In this document: piece by piece, positions 43,752-52,646 of the stretch
Layout of the letters: each line of letters begins with the position of its first letter
Position numbering within the stretch: the stretch's first letter is position 1
Notes under the pieces: generated by a model
Seen by the model: only the letters and a program-made list of their open reading frames with translations
What the model was told of the DNA's origin: nothing
Database searches by the model: none
Assembly (NCBI GenBank): GCA_965119715.1
Contig: OZ221969.1
Span: forward strand, 1,240,001-1,304,000
DNA length: 64,000 nucleotides
Direction: 5' to 3'
Source of the DNA: JASBYZ01 sp029983705
Lineage (GTDB): Bacteria; Actinomycetota; Coriobacteriia; Coriobacteriales; JAEZZM01
Position numbers and translations under genes: made by a program

Positions 43752-44735
43752 ATGATTAAAAACCAGTGGTACACAGTTCTCTCCTCAAGAGAAGTTAAAA
43801 CTGGTAGGCTTACTGCTGCTAAACGCTTGAATTTGGAACTTTGCTTTTTTAGAAATAAAGATGGCATTGTTTCTTGCGTAGAAGACAGATGCAGTCACAG
43901 AAAAGCACAACTATCCAAAGGCAAATGTACAGAAGATGGTCTTGTTAAATGTCCATTTCACGGAATCGAATTTAATAGTTCTGGTGGGTGTGAGTTCATA
44001 CCAGCTTATGGGATTAGCAATCAAGAAGATTTAAGTCGCTTTAATGTCCAAGAATATATCGTGAGAAAAACATGGGATTATTTATTTTTGGTACGGAAAT
44101 GAAACGCCTAATAAAAACATCCCCTTTTTTGACGATGAAATTGATGAGAGTTATGCCTGCTCTGAATTTAAAGACCCTTGGTCAACTCACTACTCCAGAG
44201 CTATAGAAAACCAATTAGATGTTGTGCACCTTCCCTTTATTCACCACAATACTATTGGAAAAGGCAATAAGACCTTAGTGAATGGTCCAAAAGTTATTGT
44301 AGATGCAGAAAATAATTTACTTATTACCAGTGCAGATAACGAGAAGGGCCACGGCCAAACACCTAAAGATCCTAAAAACTCAAAATTAAATCCACCAACT
44401 TAAACTTTAAGTTTCCAAATATCTGGCTAAATCACATTGCAGACGCCATCAAAGTACTCATATTTTTTGCACCAGTAGATGATGAGCACACTATTTTATA
44501 TATTAGGTTTTATAACAAGCTCACAGGTATTAACGCTCTTAATCTTCTTATTGCACAGGTAGGCAAACTCGCAAACTTTATTATTGAACGACAAGACAGA
44601 AGAGTTGTAGTTACTCAAAAACCTAAAGCATCCTCATTTGAGTCAGATGAAAATCTTATTCAGGGCGATATGCCCATCATTGAATATAGAAGGCTTAGAA
44701 ATAAAGCTTATAGGACAAAAAGTGTGTATGCTTAA
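43752..44735 (+). pseudogene. Rieske-type oxygenase gene with two frameshifts, cut by an IS
   Basis: The first segment (to the stop at 44100-44102) encodes the Rieske domain: EDRCSHRKAQLS and VKCPFHGIEF supply the Cys/His pairs. Near 44090 the reading frame shifts, and WYGNETPNKNIPFFDDEIDE continues to ENQLDVVHLPFIHHNTIGKG, the mononuclear-iron His region. Near 44400 it shifts again to NFKFPNIWLNHIADAIKVLI and on to EYRRLRNKAYRTKSVYA. The total fits a ~330-residue pheophorbide-a-oxygenase-like protein. The last codons lie inside the inverted repeat of the IS, so the true 3' end was lost. Non-functional. Confidence 0.8.
44713..44730 (+). repeat. left terminal inverted repeat of the IS1249-type element
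   Basis: GGACAAAAAGTGTGTATG, identical to the reverse complement of 45783-45800. It overlaps the last sense codons left of the Rieske pseudogene, and the transposase stop lies 1 bp inside it. Confidence 0.9.
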
Positions 44736-45714
44736 TAGTTTGATGTAAAGGGATATTGAGTACGGTGATGAAATTCTTCCAAAGCTATTCCGTCTCCGTA
44801 CTCTTCTGGTAATATCTCACTTTTTCTTTTTGGTCCAAACAGTTCGTAGAGTAAATCAATATCTTCATCAGTGGGCATAGTGTTTAGAATTTCTGGTGCA
44901 CTTAAAGGGCACTCAGTGTGCATGTAACACCACCAAAACACGGCTTTAACTCTTCTGCCCCTGTGGTTTCTTAGCATCTCTCGTAAGGGAGCGTTAATGC
45001 CACCTTCAAGACGATTATTAAATTGAGGAAGGGGGCTTATCTCACTTAAAGAGGGGTCTAGGTAGGTAAATAAACATTCTTTTCTAATGGCGCTCCATAA
45101 AGCACTTTGTGCTTTTCTAAGGCGTATGTGTGTATAGGTATATTTACCATCAATAAAGCTTTTTTCATTTAGAAAATCCTGCCAGAACTCGTTACATTCA
45201 ATGAATTTATCACACCATATGTGAGCATCATGAAGTGTATTGATATAGAGAAGTTCTCTAGCTAAAGCTAAAAGCTCACTCCCTGCTAAAAGATTAGGTC
45301 TTGAGGTAGTGTAGCGCTTAATTTGGCAATATACGTGAAAGAGACACCTCTGATACAGGGTATTTGGCCATACTTTGTTTTTAGCACTCAAAAAGCCTGT
45401 GCCACCATCAGATACAACCATATCCGGAGGGGCAATTCTTTTAAGGAGCGCGCTATATGCTTCAGAGCTTTCAGATCTTGCTACATACCAAGACAAAACA
45501 TAGTCATCCTTCTTCTAAAAGTTCTACCATCTCCTTTCATGTCTACTTGTCTTTGCTTTGATAAAAGCCAAGCTAAAAATACTTTTAGGTCATAAGAGTC
45601 TTTTGGATATGAATGCGATTGAGATAAGCCACATGCCTTACACCTAAAGCGTTGTTTACCCTTACCATTTCTTACCATCTGAGAGCCACATACTGGACAA
45701 ATTTTGCTCTTCAT
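44732..45714 (-). pseudogene. IS1249-type transposase with internal deletion and frame break
   Basis: The first frame (45714-45481) gives a zinc ribbon, CPVCGSQMVRNGKGKQRFRC with CKACG, then FLAWLLSKQRQVDMKGDGRT. The second (45496-44732) starts in the middle of the catalytic core: DYVLSWYVARSESSEAYSAL, then MVVSDGGTGF with the second Asp, RCLFHVYCQIKRYTT, FNNRLEGGINAPLREMLRNH with the Glu, and AVFWWCYMHTECPL. The family has roughly 100 residues between these parts, including the first catalytic Asp. They are missing here, so the enzyme cannot work alone. Confidence 0.85.
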
Positions 45715-45782
45715 TTAGACCCCTCAAAAACTAGTATTTTTTTACTAATTTAGACAGGTCTAGCTGGTATAAATCAATATTT

Positions 45783-45800
45783 CATACACACTTTTTGTCC
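45783..45800 (-). repeat. right terminal inverted repeat of the IS1249-type element
   Basis: CATACACACTTTTTGTCC on the plus strand, the perfect complement of the left end. Outside it, AGGCA-N11-TGCCT followed by TTTAATTTTTT is a weak plus-strand terminator-like hairpin (45801-45834). Confidence 0.9.
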
Positions 45801-45834
45801 AGGCATAAAAATTGGATGCCTTTAATTTTTTGCA

Positions 45835-45870
45835 CTAAAAAAGGGCTGCTGACCTGCGTCAACAACCCTT
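45835..45870 (-). terminator. minus-strand terminator without a matching gene
   Basis: On the minus strand a 12-bp stem with G-U pairs (45841-45852 with 45859-45870, loop of 6) is followed by TTTTTT. The nearest upstream gene on that strand is yeiH, with a plus-strand gene in between. It may be left from a lost gene or limit transcription leaving the 46-kb region antisense to the LuxR gene. Confidence 0.55.
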
Positions 45871-45928
45871 CTCTGTACACAATTTTTGTCCTATAGCTCT
45901 TCTATTTTATTACAGCCTTATAATATTA

Positions 45929-46822
45929 ATGATTTCAGCTACGACAGCAGCCCTCAGTATTTCTGTGTACGTAATTTCACATCAAAAATCCTATAGCTAT
46001 TTGTCAATTATATTTTGGACTTATTTCTTTGATGTCTCACTTGTGTTGCTAAGTGAGTATAAGCGGGCGAGGTACCAACTTGATGGCATTAATAATGTAG
46101 ATAACTATACGCTCATCCCATTTTTAATACTGGGAAGCATAATTATCTATTTCCTTATTTGTTATGTTGCAGAAATTTGCTCAGTAAAACAAAGAAGAAG
46201 AAAAGCTATATTATTTACTAGCTTATTTGTATTACTTTCATTAATCCCGCTCTTCTTAGATATCGCAAATAACTTAAAACTCTTTTTCTTCTTTTTTCCT
46301 CGAACTATTTTTATGGCGGGAGCGCTTATATACATTGCCTACTACCACCTCAAAACAAATGATCGTTATAAAATTATACGCTTTAAGCGCCAAAGACTTA
46401 TGTATGTGCTCGCCTGGCTTGGTCTTGGCTGCATGCTTGTAAATAATATTTACCTCTACCTTATGCTTCACGAAAATGAAGCTCTTTGGTTTGCTCGCAC
46501 TAGAAATTTTGGTGAGAATATCTTTTTTATGATACTTGCCTTCTCAGTTATTTGGATAACCGTGTCTTCACTGCATGCACGCCTCAAAGAGCCACCAGAA
46601 AAGATCTCTCAATCAGAAAAATACCTTAGAAAAGAGATCAACCGCTTTTGTGAAAAATACAAACTTTCAAATCGTGAAAAAGAAATCTTTACCGAGCTTA
46701 TCAACCACAAAAGCTATCCTAAAGTTTCTGATGAGCTCTTTATATCAATTTCCACCATTAAGGTACATGTACATAACATCTTAAAAAAGACTGGTAAGGA
46801 AAATCGTAAAGACCTAGTCTAG
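45929..46822 (+). CDS. membrane-bound LuxR-type transcriptional regulator
   Basis: 297 residues. About seven hydrophobic helices fill residues 1-215. A C-terminal LuxR-type helix-turn-helix follows (YKLSNREKEIFTELINHKSY, SISTIKVHVHNILKKTG). Such membrane-sensor LuxR proteins are abundant in Coriobacteriia. The ATG at 45929 is only 4 bp after TATAAT (45919-45924), and the frame is open upstream to the hairpin at 45870. So the start may be misplaced, or the N-terminus may have been lost with the IS insertion. Target genes unknown; the YeiH exporter is convergent. Confidence 0.8.
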   Translation: MISATTAALSISVYVISHQKSYSYLSIIFWTYFFDVSLVLLSEYKRARYQLDGINNVDNYTLIPFLILGSIIIYFLICYVAEICSVKQRRRKAILFTSLFVLLSLIPLFLDIANNLKLFFFFFPRTIFMAGALIYIAYYHLKTNDRYKIIRFKRQRLMYVLAWLGLGCMLVNNIYLYLMLHENEALWFARTRNFGENIFFMILAFSVIWITVSSLHARLKEPPEKISQSEKYLRKEINRFCEKYKLSNREKEIFTELINHKSYPKVSDELFISISTIKVHVHNILKKTGKENRKDLV

Positions 46823-46839
46823 CTCTTTTGGGATAATGT

Positions 46840-47853
46840 TTAAAGCAATCCTAATACATGCTGCATAAAAAGACTTACTAAAATAATAACAATCCAACAA
46901 ATAGCACCAAGCACTAGAGCTTTACCTGAGCTTTTAATTAAGCTTCTCAGATTAGTATTGAGTCCTATTGCAAGCATTGCCATACAGATAAAGTACTTAC
47001 TGAGCGTTTTACAAATACCAACAAGCTCTTCTGGCAGGCTTACTAAGGTGCTAATAATTACCGCAACTAAAAATAAGACTATAAAGGTAGGAAGAAGTTT
47101 ACTGAGTTTTATAGAGCCCTTCTCGCCACTATTAGACCCCTCACGTTTCATCTCATATAGAGATAAGCCAATTGCGATAGGGATAATGGCAAGGGTACGT
47201 GTGAGCTTTACGATTGTGGCTGAGTCCAATGTATTTGCACCAGTACGTGCATCCCAGGCAGCAGCAGCTGCAGTAACTGATGAGGTGTCGTTAATTGCAG
47301 TTCCTGCAAAAAGTGCAAAGCCATCATTTGAAAGCCCAATAAGTTGACCTAAACTTGGAAAAATAATTGCTGCTATTACGTTAAAGAAAAATATAACTGA
47401 GATAGCTGTGGCAATGTCTTTATCGTCAGCTTTAATAACAGGAGCTGTCGCAGCAATTGCAGATCCACCACAAATTGATGAGCCAACACCAACTAAGACA
47501 GAAATTTTTCTTTCAATACCCAAAGCCTTACTTACTAAGAAAGCGCAAATCAGTGCTGCTAGAATTGTTGAAATAATAACCGGAAGTGAGGTAGCTCCCA
47601 CACGAAGCACTTGCTGTAGACTTAGTCCAAATCCTAAGAGAACTATAGCTGCCTGCAAGATTTTCTTAGAGGTAAACTGAATGCCCGCCTCGTAGTGTGC
47701 ACGCCTTGCTAAAAATCCGCTCAAAACCATTCCAATAATAATTGCAAAAATTGGTGCACCTACCACCGGAAACTTTAAGCCTAATAAGTAGGCTGGAAGA
47801 GACAGGAGCGCACAAAGCACGACACCTAAAACCTTTTTAGTACTCAGCTGCAT
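46840..47853 (-). CDS. YeiH-family (UPF0324) putative sulfate or sulfonate exporter
   Basis: 337 residues and about ten membrane helices. The pattern of YeiH is seen: GFGLSLQQVLRVGATSLPVI, VGVGSSICGGSAIAATAPVI, FAGTAINDTSSVTAAAAAWD and MLAIGLNTNLRSLIKSSGKA. The family is annotated as sulfate exporter from limited evidence. A lone gene with no LysR regulator (YeiE) next to it, unlike in enterobacteria. Confidence 0.9.
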   Translation of the reverse strand: MQLSTKKVLGVVLCALLSLPAYLLGLKFPVVGAPIFAIIIGMVLSGFLARRAHYEAGIQFTSKKILQAAIVLLGFGLSLQQVLRVGATSLPVIISTILAALICAFLVSKALGIERKISVLVGVGSSICGGSAIAATAPVIKADDKDIATAISVIFFFNVIAAIIFPSLGQLIGLSNDGFALFAGTAINDTSSVTAAAAAWDARTGANTLDSATIVKLTRTLAIIPIAIGLSLYEMKREGSNSGEKGSIKLSKLLPTFIVLFLVAVIISTLVSLPEELVGICKTLSKYFICMAMLAIGLNTNLRSLIKSSGKALVLGAICWIVIILVSLFMQHVLGLL

Positions 47854-47934
47854 AGGATTCCTTTATTTCGTAAATAAACCAGAATAGTAATCCTAGCACA
47901 GACTTGATATAGAAAGTGAGTTATTAAATATATT

Positions 47935-48240
47935 ATGGATAAAATCGAACGCGTTTCTAAAATGGAAAAAATTCTTGGTGAGCACAGAGATGTACTCCAA
48001 CCTTTACTAGATGCACTCAAGGCATATGAAGAGCATCAAGAAGCATTTAATGAGCTGATGGAATACTATTCAAGCCAAGACTGGTTTGACGATCTTGAGG
48101 CATCAAATAAGGGAGAGATTCCTGAGGATATTCCTCAAGGAGTTTTAAGTGAGGATGCTGTCTTTGACATGTATGGTGAAAACCGAGATGTAGCCATAGA
48201 GCTGCTCAAAACCGCTACTAAGGTGCTTTCTAACGAATAA
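47935..48240 (+). CDS. DUF4298 family protein
   Basis: 101 residues, soluble, acidic and helical. It matches DUF4298 by the segments RVSKMEKILGEHRDVLQPLL, EYYSSQDWFDDLEASNKGEI and GVLSEDAVFDMYGENRDVAI. The function is unknown. A single gene between the exporter and the azlCD relic. Confidence 0.8.
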   Translation: MDKIERVSKMEKILGEHRDVLQPLLDALKAYEEHQEAFNELMEYYSSQDWFDDLEASNKGEIPEDIPQGVLSEDAVFDMYGENRDVAIELLKTATKVLSNE

Positions 48241-48319
48241 GTTATCCCTCTAATCCAAAAGCCCTATCCTGCTTGTGTATGATGTGCTCATTAGTTAGTA
48301 CGTCATATGCAGGTGTAAT

Positions 48320-48994
48320 ATGGGATTTAATTTAGATACCTTTAAGCTTTCCTTTAAAGATTGCCTACCAATTATTGCAAGCTACATTGTTTTGGGTGCC
48401 ACCTTTGGCATCTTACTTAATACTGCTGGTTACAGCCTTATTTGGGCTGTAATTATGAGCGCGTTTATTTACACCGGAACAATGCAGTTTGTAGCAGTAA
48501 ATCTTTTAAGCGCAGGCGCCTCCCTTGCCACCTTTGCTATAACTACCTTAGCTGTGTCAGCAAGACAGTTCTTATACAGTGTTTCAGTGATAGACCTCTA
48601 TAAAAACTCTGGTAAGCTTAAACCCTATTTAATTCATACACTTACCGATGAAAGCTACACCCTTATAACAAATAATAAAGAGCGCGGGGCAAATTACTTC
48701 TTTTTTGTCTCATTTATAAACTAGATTGCCTGGATTATTGGGGCGGCCCTCGGAGGACTCTTAGGAGAAGCGCTCCCCTTTAACACTGCCGGTATGGATT
48801 TTGCCTTTACCGCTTTATTTTTAACCTTCTTTATTGACCAGTGAAGATCAACTAAGTATCACTTCCCTGCTTTGTTGGGACTTATTGCAGCCCTTGTTTG
48901 CCTCATTATATTTGGCCCAGAGCACTTCTTAATTCCAACCATGATACTTATGGTAGCAGGTCTTTTGTTTGCAAAAAATAGATTGGCGGTGTAG
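48320..48994 (+). pseudogene. azlC: azlC (branched-chain amino acid exporter large subunit) with two nonsense codons
   Basis: The frame reads MGFNLDTFKLSFKDCLPIIA and AFIYTGTMQFVAVNLLSAG as in AzlC, then TAG at 48722-48724, more AzlC sequence (GGLLGEALPFNTAGMDFAFT), TGA at 48842-48844 where the family has Trp after Asp-Gln, and the normal end at TAG 48992-48994. All parts are in one frame. The first 134 codons form the longest open part. Probably non-functional. Confidence 0.8.
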
Positions 48995-49334
48995 TTGGTG
49001 GATACTAAAACAAGCTATATCTTAGCTGCAGTCATCGTAATGACAGTAGTTACCTTATTTTTACTCTTTTCACCCTTTGTTATTTTTTGAAGAAAAGATG
49101 AAACACCTGAAATTGTAAGCTACCTCGGCTCAATACTTCCCTTTTCTATCATGGGCATGCTGGTAATTTTTTTGCCTCAGATATGTAAAACTGAGAAGCT
49201 ATCCTCACGGAATACCAGAGGCACTTGCGCTTATTGTTACCGCATGTGTACACATACTCTTTAAAAAGACACTATTGAGTGTTATTGCAGGTACCGCTAG
49301 CTATATGTTTCTAATACAAGTTATTTTTATATAG
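48995..49334 (+). pseudogene. azlD: azlD (exporter small subunit) with a stop and a frameshift
   Basis: Begins TTG or GTG right after the azlC stop (VDTKTSYILAAVIVMTVVTL), is broken by TGA at 49088-49090, continues RKDETPEIVSYLGSILPFSI, then shifts frame near 49200 to GIPEALALIVTACVHILFKK and LIQVIFI. This is the full AzlD pattern in pieces, so both exporter subunits have decayed. Confidence 0.75.
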
Positions 49335-49455
49335 ACATTAAACAAATTTAAGTTAAGCTTATATAAAACTAAAAAAGTAATGGAGCGCACATTTTGTGCT
49401 CGTTTTGCCGTGCTTGCACGGCTCTTTACTTATTCTTAGATAAGGAGAACTAACT

Positions 49456-49734
49456 ATGATTAACATAATTTATGAGCCAATTGGCAAGCGCATCGCAGCC
49501 TATGATAATCGTGTTGAGATTGGCCTGCTTAAATTTAGCCCTTCAGCAGAAACCTGGATTATAGATACTATTTCTGTCGATGAGGACTTTCAAGGTCAGG
49601 GCATTGGCGAGCAATTACTTGATAGATGCGTTGATGAAGCGCGCAAAAAAGGTAAGAAGGTAATTCCGCTCTGCTCATACGCTTCTGCCAAATTTGCAGA
49701 ACATCCAGAAAAATATGAGGATGTAAGTCGTTAG
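49456..49734 (+). CDS. short GNAT-like N-acetyltransferase
   Basis: 92 residues. ETWIIDTISVDEDFQGQGIG is the beta4-alpha3 acetyl-CoA site, followed by VIPLCSYASAKFAEHPEKYED, typical of the short NATD1/YjdJ-type GNAT proteins that lack the usual N-terminal strands. The substrate is unknown. AAGGAG lies 8 bp before the ATG. Two small hairpins (49384-49425), one GCCGTG-CTTG-CACGGC, precede it and may end azlCD transcription. Confidence 0.85.
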   Translation: MINIIYEPIGKRIAAYDNRVEIGLLKFSPSAETWIIDTISVDEDFQGQGIGEQLLDRCVDEARKKGKKVIPLCSYASAKFAEHPEKYEDVSR

Positions 49735-49746
49735 AACTAATTGGGT

Positions 49747-49787
49747 AGCATACCTTTTAAAGAGAGACGTTTTTTGAAAGGTATGCT
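49747..49787 (+). promoter_or_regulatory. hairpin over the DJ-1/PfpI start region
   Basis: AGCATACCTTT (49747-49757) and AAAGGTATGCT (49777-49787) are perfect 11-bp complements separated by 19 nt. The right arm contains the probable AAAGG ribosome site and ends 2 nt before the ATG at 49790. As RNA it could hide the ribosome site; as DNA it could be a dimer operator. Confidence 0.65.
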
Positions 49788-49789
49788 CC

Positions 49790-50332
49790 ATGCAAAAAGT
49801 AGCACTATTGTTGGCAGAAGGATTTGAAACAGTTGAGGCACTTACGGTAGTTGATGTTCTCAGAAGAGCCGGCGTGGGCATAACTATGGTATCTACCATG
49901 GACTCTCGTAAAGTTTTATCGGGTCAGCAAATCTTAATTCATGCAGATCTCCACTTTAATGATGTGAATTTTGACGAATATGAATGGCTTGTTATTCCTG
50001 GAGGACTTCCAGCAGTTAAGCGTTTAGCTGAAGATCAGCGCGTATTAGAGTTAGTAAAAGACTTTGCGCTTAATAAACACGTCGCTGCAATTTGTGCGGG
50101 CCCAAGCATCTTAAATGAACTCTCTTTAATACAAAACATTAAATTTACCTGCTATCCAAACACCATTGAAGGTGAAGCAGAAAAAAATAACCAGTATTCA
50201 AACGTATGCCAGGATAAAAATATCATCACCGCAAAGTCTATGGCACACTCCTTAGAATTTGCTCTTTGTCTACTTGAGCAGCTTGCCGATGAACAAACTG
50301 TAGAACGTGTTAAAAATTCTCTTTACCTCTAA
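49790..50332 (+). CDS. DJ-1/PfpI-family protein
   Basis: 180 residues, class I glutamine amidotransferase-like fold: VALLLAEGFETVEALTVVDV at the start (with the conserved Glu), WLVIPGGLPAVKRLA, and the nucleophile elbow AAICAGPSIL with the oxidisable Cys near residue 102. Members handle oxidised or glycated substrates or act as stress chaperones. A leader hairpin covers its ribosome site. Confidence 0.88.
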   Translation: MQKVALLLAEGFETVEALTVVDVLRRAGVGITMVSTMDSRKVLSGQQILIHADLHFNDVNFDEYEWLVIPGGLPAVKRLAEDQRVLELVKDFALNKHVAAICAGPSILNELSLIQNIKFTCYPNTIEGEAEKNNQYSNVCQDKNIITAKSMAHSLEFALCLLEQLADEQTVERVKNSLYL

Positions 50333-50392
50333 TATTCGTTTAAAATAATTAGAAGTAAAAAATCTGATGACAAACACAAGACAGAGGTACAC

Positions 50393-52033
50393 ATGATAAC
50401 TGCTTTTATCCTCGCAGCCTTAGTTGCCATTATTTGTATAGTTGCAAGTAAGGTATCGCAACGCTTTGGCGTTTCTGCCCTACTTATATTTATCTTTATT
50501 GGTATGGCTTTTGGCTCAGAAGGTATTGTTGGCTTAAACTTTAGTGACTACCAGCTCACAGAGCTTTTGTGTACCATAGGCTTAATTGTCATCATGTTTT
50601 ATGGTGGTTTTGGTACCAGTTGGAAGTACGCTAAAAAATATGCCACTCAAGCAGGTATTCTATCTTCACTTGGTACAATCTTTACTGCACTTCTCGTTAC
50701 TGTTGCTGCTCATTTCTTACTTGGTTTTGAGTTTGCAGAAAGCTTTTTGCTTGGAGCGGTTATCTCATCAACTGACGCGGCCAGCGTGTTTTCAATCTTA
50801 AGATCTCATAAGCTTAACTTAAAAGATGGTTTGGCTCCGCTTTTAGAGGTAGAGTCTGGCTCAAACGACCCTTTTGCATACATGCTTATGATTATTGGCA
50901 TTACTCTTTTAAGCGCTCAGGTTCAAGCAAGCCAGGTTGCAGGTCTTGTTGCCTCACAAATTATATTTGGTGTCCTCTTTGGTGTTCTTGTAGCACTTGT
51001 TACTATGTTCTTATTTAAGCACATCAATTTTGGCTCTAATGGACTTGACTCAATCTTTATTCTTGCAGTTGCATTTTTAGCCTATGCGCTTCCTTCTGTT
51101 GTTAACGGAAACGGCTTTTTATCAGTATATATTGCAGGAATTATTATTGGTAACTCACCAATTGCAAATAAAATTGAACTCGTACATTTTTTTGATGGAC
51201 TCACCCAGCTTGCCCAGATTTTAATCTTCTTCCTCTTTGGTTTGCTCGTGTTCCCATCAAGACTTCCTTACACCTTTATACCAGCACTTATAACCTTCTT
51301 AGTTATGACCTTTATTGCAAGGCCTCTTATCATGACGGTGCTCTTAAAGCCCTTTAAGAGAAACTTTAAAGAAATTGCCTTTGTATCTGCAGCAGGCCTA
51401 AGAGGTGCAGCTTCTCTCGTATTTGCGGTAACTGCAATTTCTACCTTAAGCCAGGAAGGCTCACCTATTTCTTTTGACCTCTACCATACTGTTTTTTGGA
51501 TAGTTCTCTTCTCAATTGCACTACAAGGTTCAATCATTCCATATGCTGCTAAGTTCTTAAAACTTGTTGATGACAGCGAATCTGTTATGAAAACCTTTAA
51601 CGACTATCAAGAAGAGACTGATTTTAACTTAATTGAGATGGAAGTTGAAGAAGACGGTCCATATGCTGGTAAGTACCTCAAAGATGTTAGACTTCCTGGT
51701 GGTGCCTTAGCTGTAGTTATTAAGCGTGGCGATACAAGCGTTATTCCTCAAGGCTCTACCCTCTTAAAAGCAGGCGATACACTCGTCTTAAACGCTCAAA
51801 TTAAACTTACCAGCGCAGAAAGTATCGAGCTTAAAGAGCTTGAGCTCGTAAACAAGCATCCGTGGATTAACCACACTATTTCTGATTTAGACTTACTACC
51901 TCATGCTTTAATCGTATACGTTAAAAGAAATGATGAGACCTTTATACCAGATGGCAATACGCGTCTGTATAACGGCGATACCCTCGTGCTGAGTGGTGAG
52001 ATTCCACAAAACCCTCAGTCGGTCTTACGATAA
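50393..52033 (+). CDS. potassium/proton antiporter, CPA1 NhaP2/CvrA type
   Basis: 546 residues. The first ~390 form about 12 helices with the ion-site pattern GAVISSTDAASVFSILR and LEVESGSNDPFAYM, plus AGLRGAASLVFAV. The C-terminal ~150 residues hold TrkA-C-like regulatory domains (KYLKDVRLPGGALAVVIKRG; LPHALIVYVKRNDETFIPDG). It should expel K+ in exchange for H+, helping osmotic and pH balance. ATG preceded by AGAGGT. Confidence 0.93.
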   Translation: MITAFILAALVAIICIVASKVSQRFGVSALLIFIFIGMAFGSEGIVGLNFSDYQLTELLCTIGLIVIMFYGGFGTSWKYAKKYATQAGILSSLGTIFTALLVTVAAHFLLGFEFAESFLLGAVISSTDAASVFSILRSHKLNLKDGLAPLLEVESGSNDPFAYMLMIIGITLLSAQVQASQVAGLVASQIIFGVLFGVLVALVTMFLFKHINFGSNGLDSIFILAVAFLAYALPSVVNGNGFLSVYIAGIIIGNSPIANKIELVHFFDGLTQLAQILIFFLFGLLVFPSRLPYTFIPALITFLVMTFIARPLIMTVLLKPFKRNFKEIAFVSAAGLRGAASLVFAVTAISTLSQEGSPISFDLYHTVFWIVLFSIALQGSIIPYAAKFLKLVDDSESVMKTFNDYQEETDFNLIEMEVEEDGPYAGKYLKDVRLPGGALAVVIKRGDTSVIPQGSTLLKAGDTLVLNAQIKLTSAESIELKELELVNKHPWINHTISDLDLLPHALIVYVKRNDETFIPDGNTRLYNGDTLVLSGEIPQNPQSVLR

Positions 52034-52055
52034 ATAAGAGGCGTAATAGTAGCTG

Positions 52056-52637
52056 ATGATTTTAGCTTCAAAGTCACAAAGAAGACGAGAACTTCTTGGC
52101 CGCACTCTACTTGAATTTAAGGTGGTGCCTGCAAATATCATAGAGCAGGCACCTGAGGCTCATACTCCAAAAGATCTTGTACAAGCGCTTGCAAAGCAAA
52201 AAGCACACGCCGTACAAGCACTCTTTCCTCGTGAACTGATCTTAGCCTGCGATACCCTTGTCTTTTTAGGAAACACTCCCCTTGGCAAACCCAAAGATAT
52301 GACAGATGCAAAGACTATGCTTGAAAAGCTTTCTGCAAACACCCATGAGGTCTTAAGTGGGGTGTGTTTGCGCTATAAAGAACATGAACGGCTCTTTTAT
52401 GAAAAAACACAAGTTGAGTTTTATCCCCTAAGTACTGAAGAAATTGATGCATATATCCATACAGATGAGCCCTATGACAAGGCGGGAGGCTACGGCATTC
52501 AAGGTCTTGCCTCATTATTTGTTAAATCAATTCACGGCTCATATGACAATGTTGTCGGACTTCCCCTTGCAAGAGTCTACAAAGAACTTATAAGCTTTAG
52601 TAATGACTTCAATATTTCACTTACATACAAAGGTTAG
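52056..52637 (+). CDS. maf: Maf-type nucleotide pyrophosphatase
   Basis: 193 residues. ILASKSQRRRELLGRTLLEF carries the Maf signature and LACDTLVFLGNTPLGKPKDM the catalytic Asp loop; EPYDKAGGYGIQGLASLFV is the third motif. The enzyme hydrolyses dTTP/UTP or modified nucleotides to monophosphates. It follows the antiporter by 22 bp and is followed by the P1 peptidase gene after 9 bp. Confidence 0.93.
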   Translation: MILASKSQRRRELLGRTLLEFKVVPANIIEQAPEAHTPKDLVQALAKQKAHAVQALFPRELILACDTLVFLGNTPLGKPKDMTDAKTMLEKLSANTHEVLSGVCLRYKEHERLFYEKTQVEFYPLSTEEIDAYIHTDEPYDKAGGYGIQGLASLFVKSIHGSYDNVVGLPLARVYKELISFSNDFNISLTYKG

Positions 52638-52646
52638 GTAAAAGGT

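Larger units (their letters stand above)
44713..45800 (-). mobile_element. IS1249-type insertion sequence (IS256-like), internally deleted
   Basis: 1088 bp bounded by perfect 18-bp inverted repeats (GGACAAAAAGTGTGTATG). It carries a transposase of the IS1249 type, known from corynebacteria and found in other actinobacteria, but lacks about 100 internal codons. No clear target-site duplication flanks it. It interrupts the Rieske oxygenase gene. Confidence 0.85.

Noticed and set aside
44713..45800. Target-site duplication for the IS1249-type element
   Set aside because: The flanks AAGCTTATA and AGGCATAAA do not match, so I do not claim one; a later deletion or an error in the assumed ends could explain this.
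48722..49090. Possible recoding of TGA as Trp (azlC/azlD keep homology across TGA codons)
   Set aside because: A TAG and a frameshift occur in the same genes, and the surrounding genes read normally with the standard code. Decay explains all of it.
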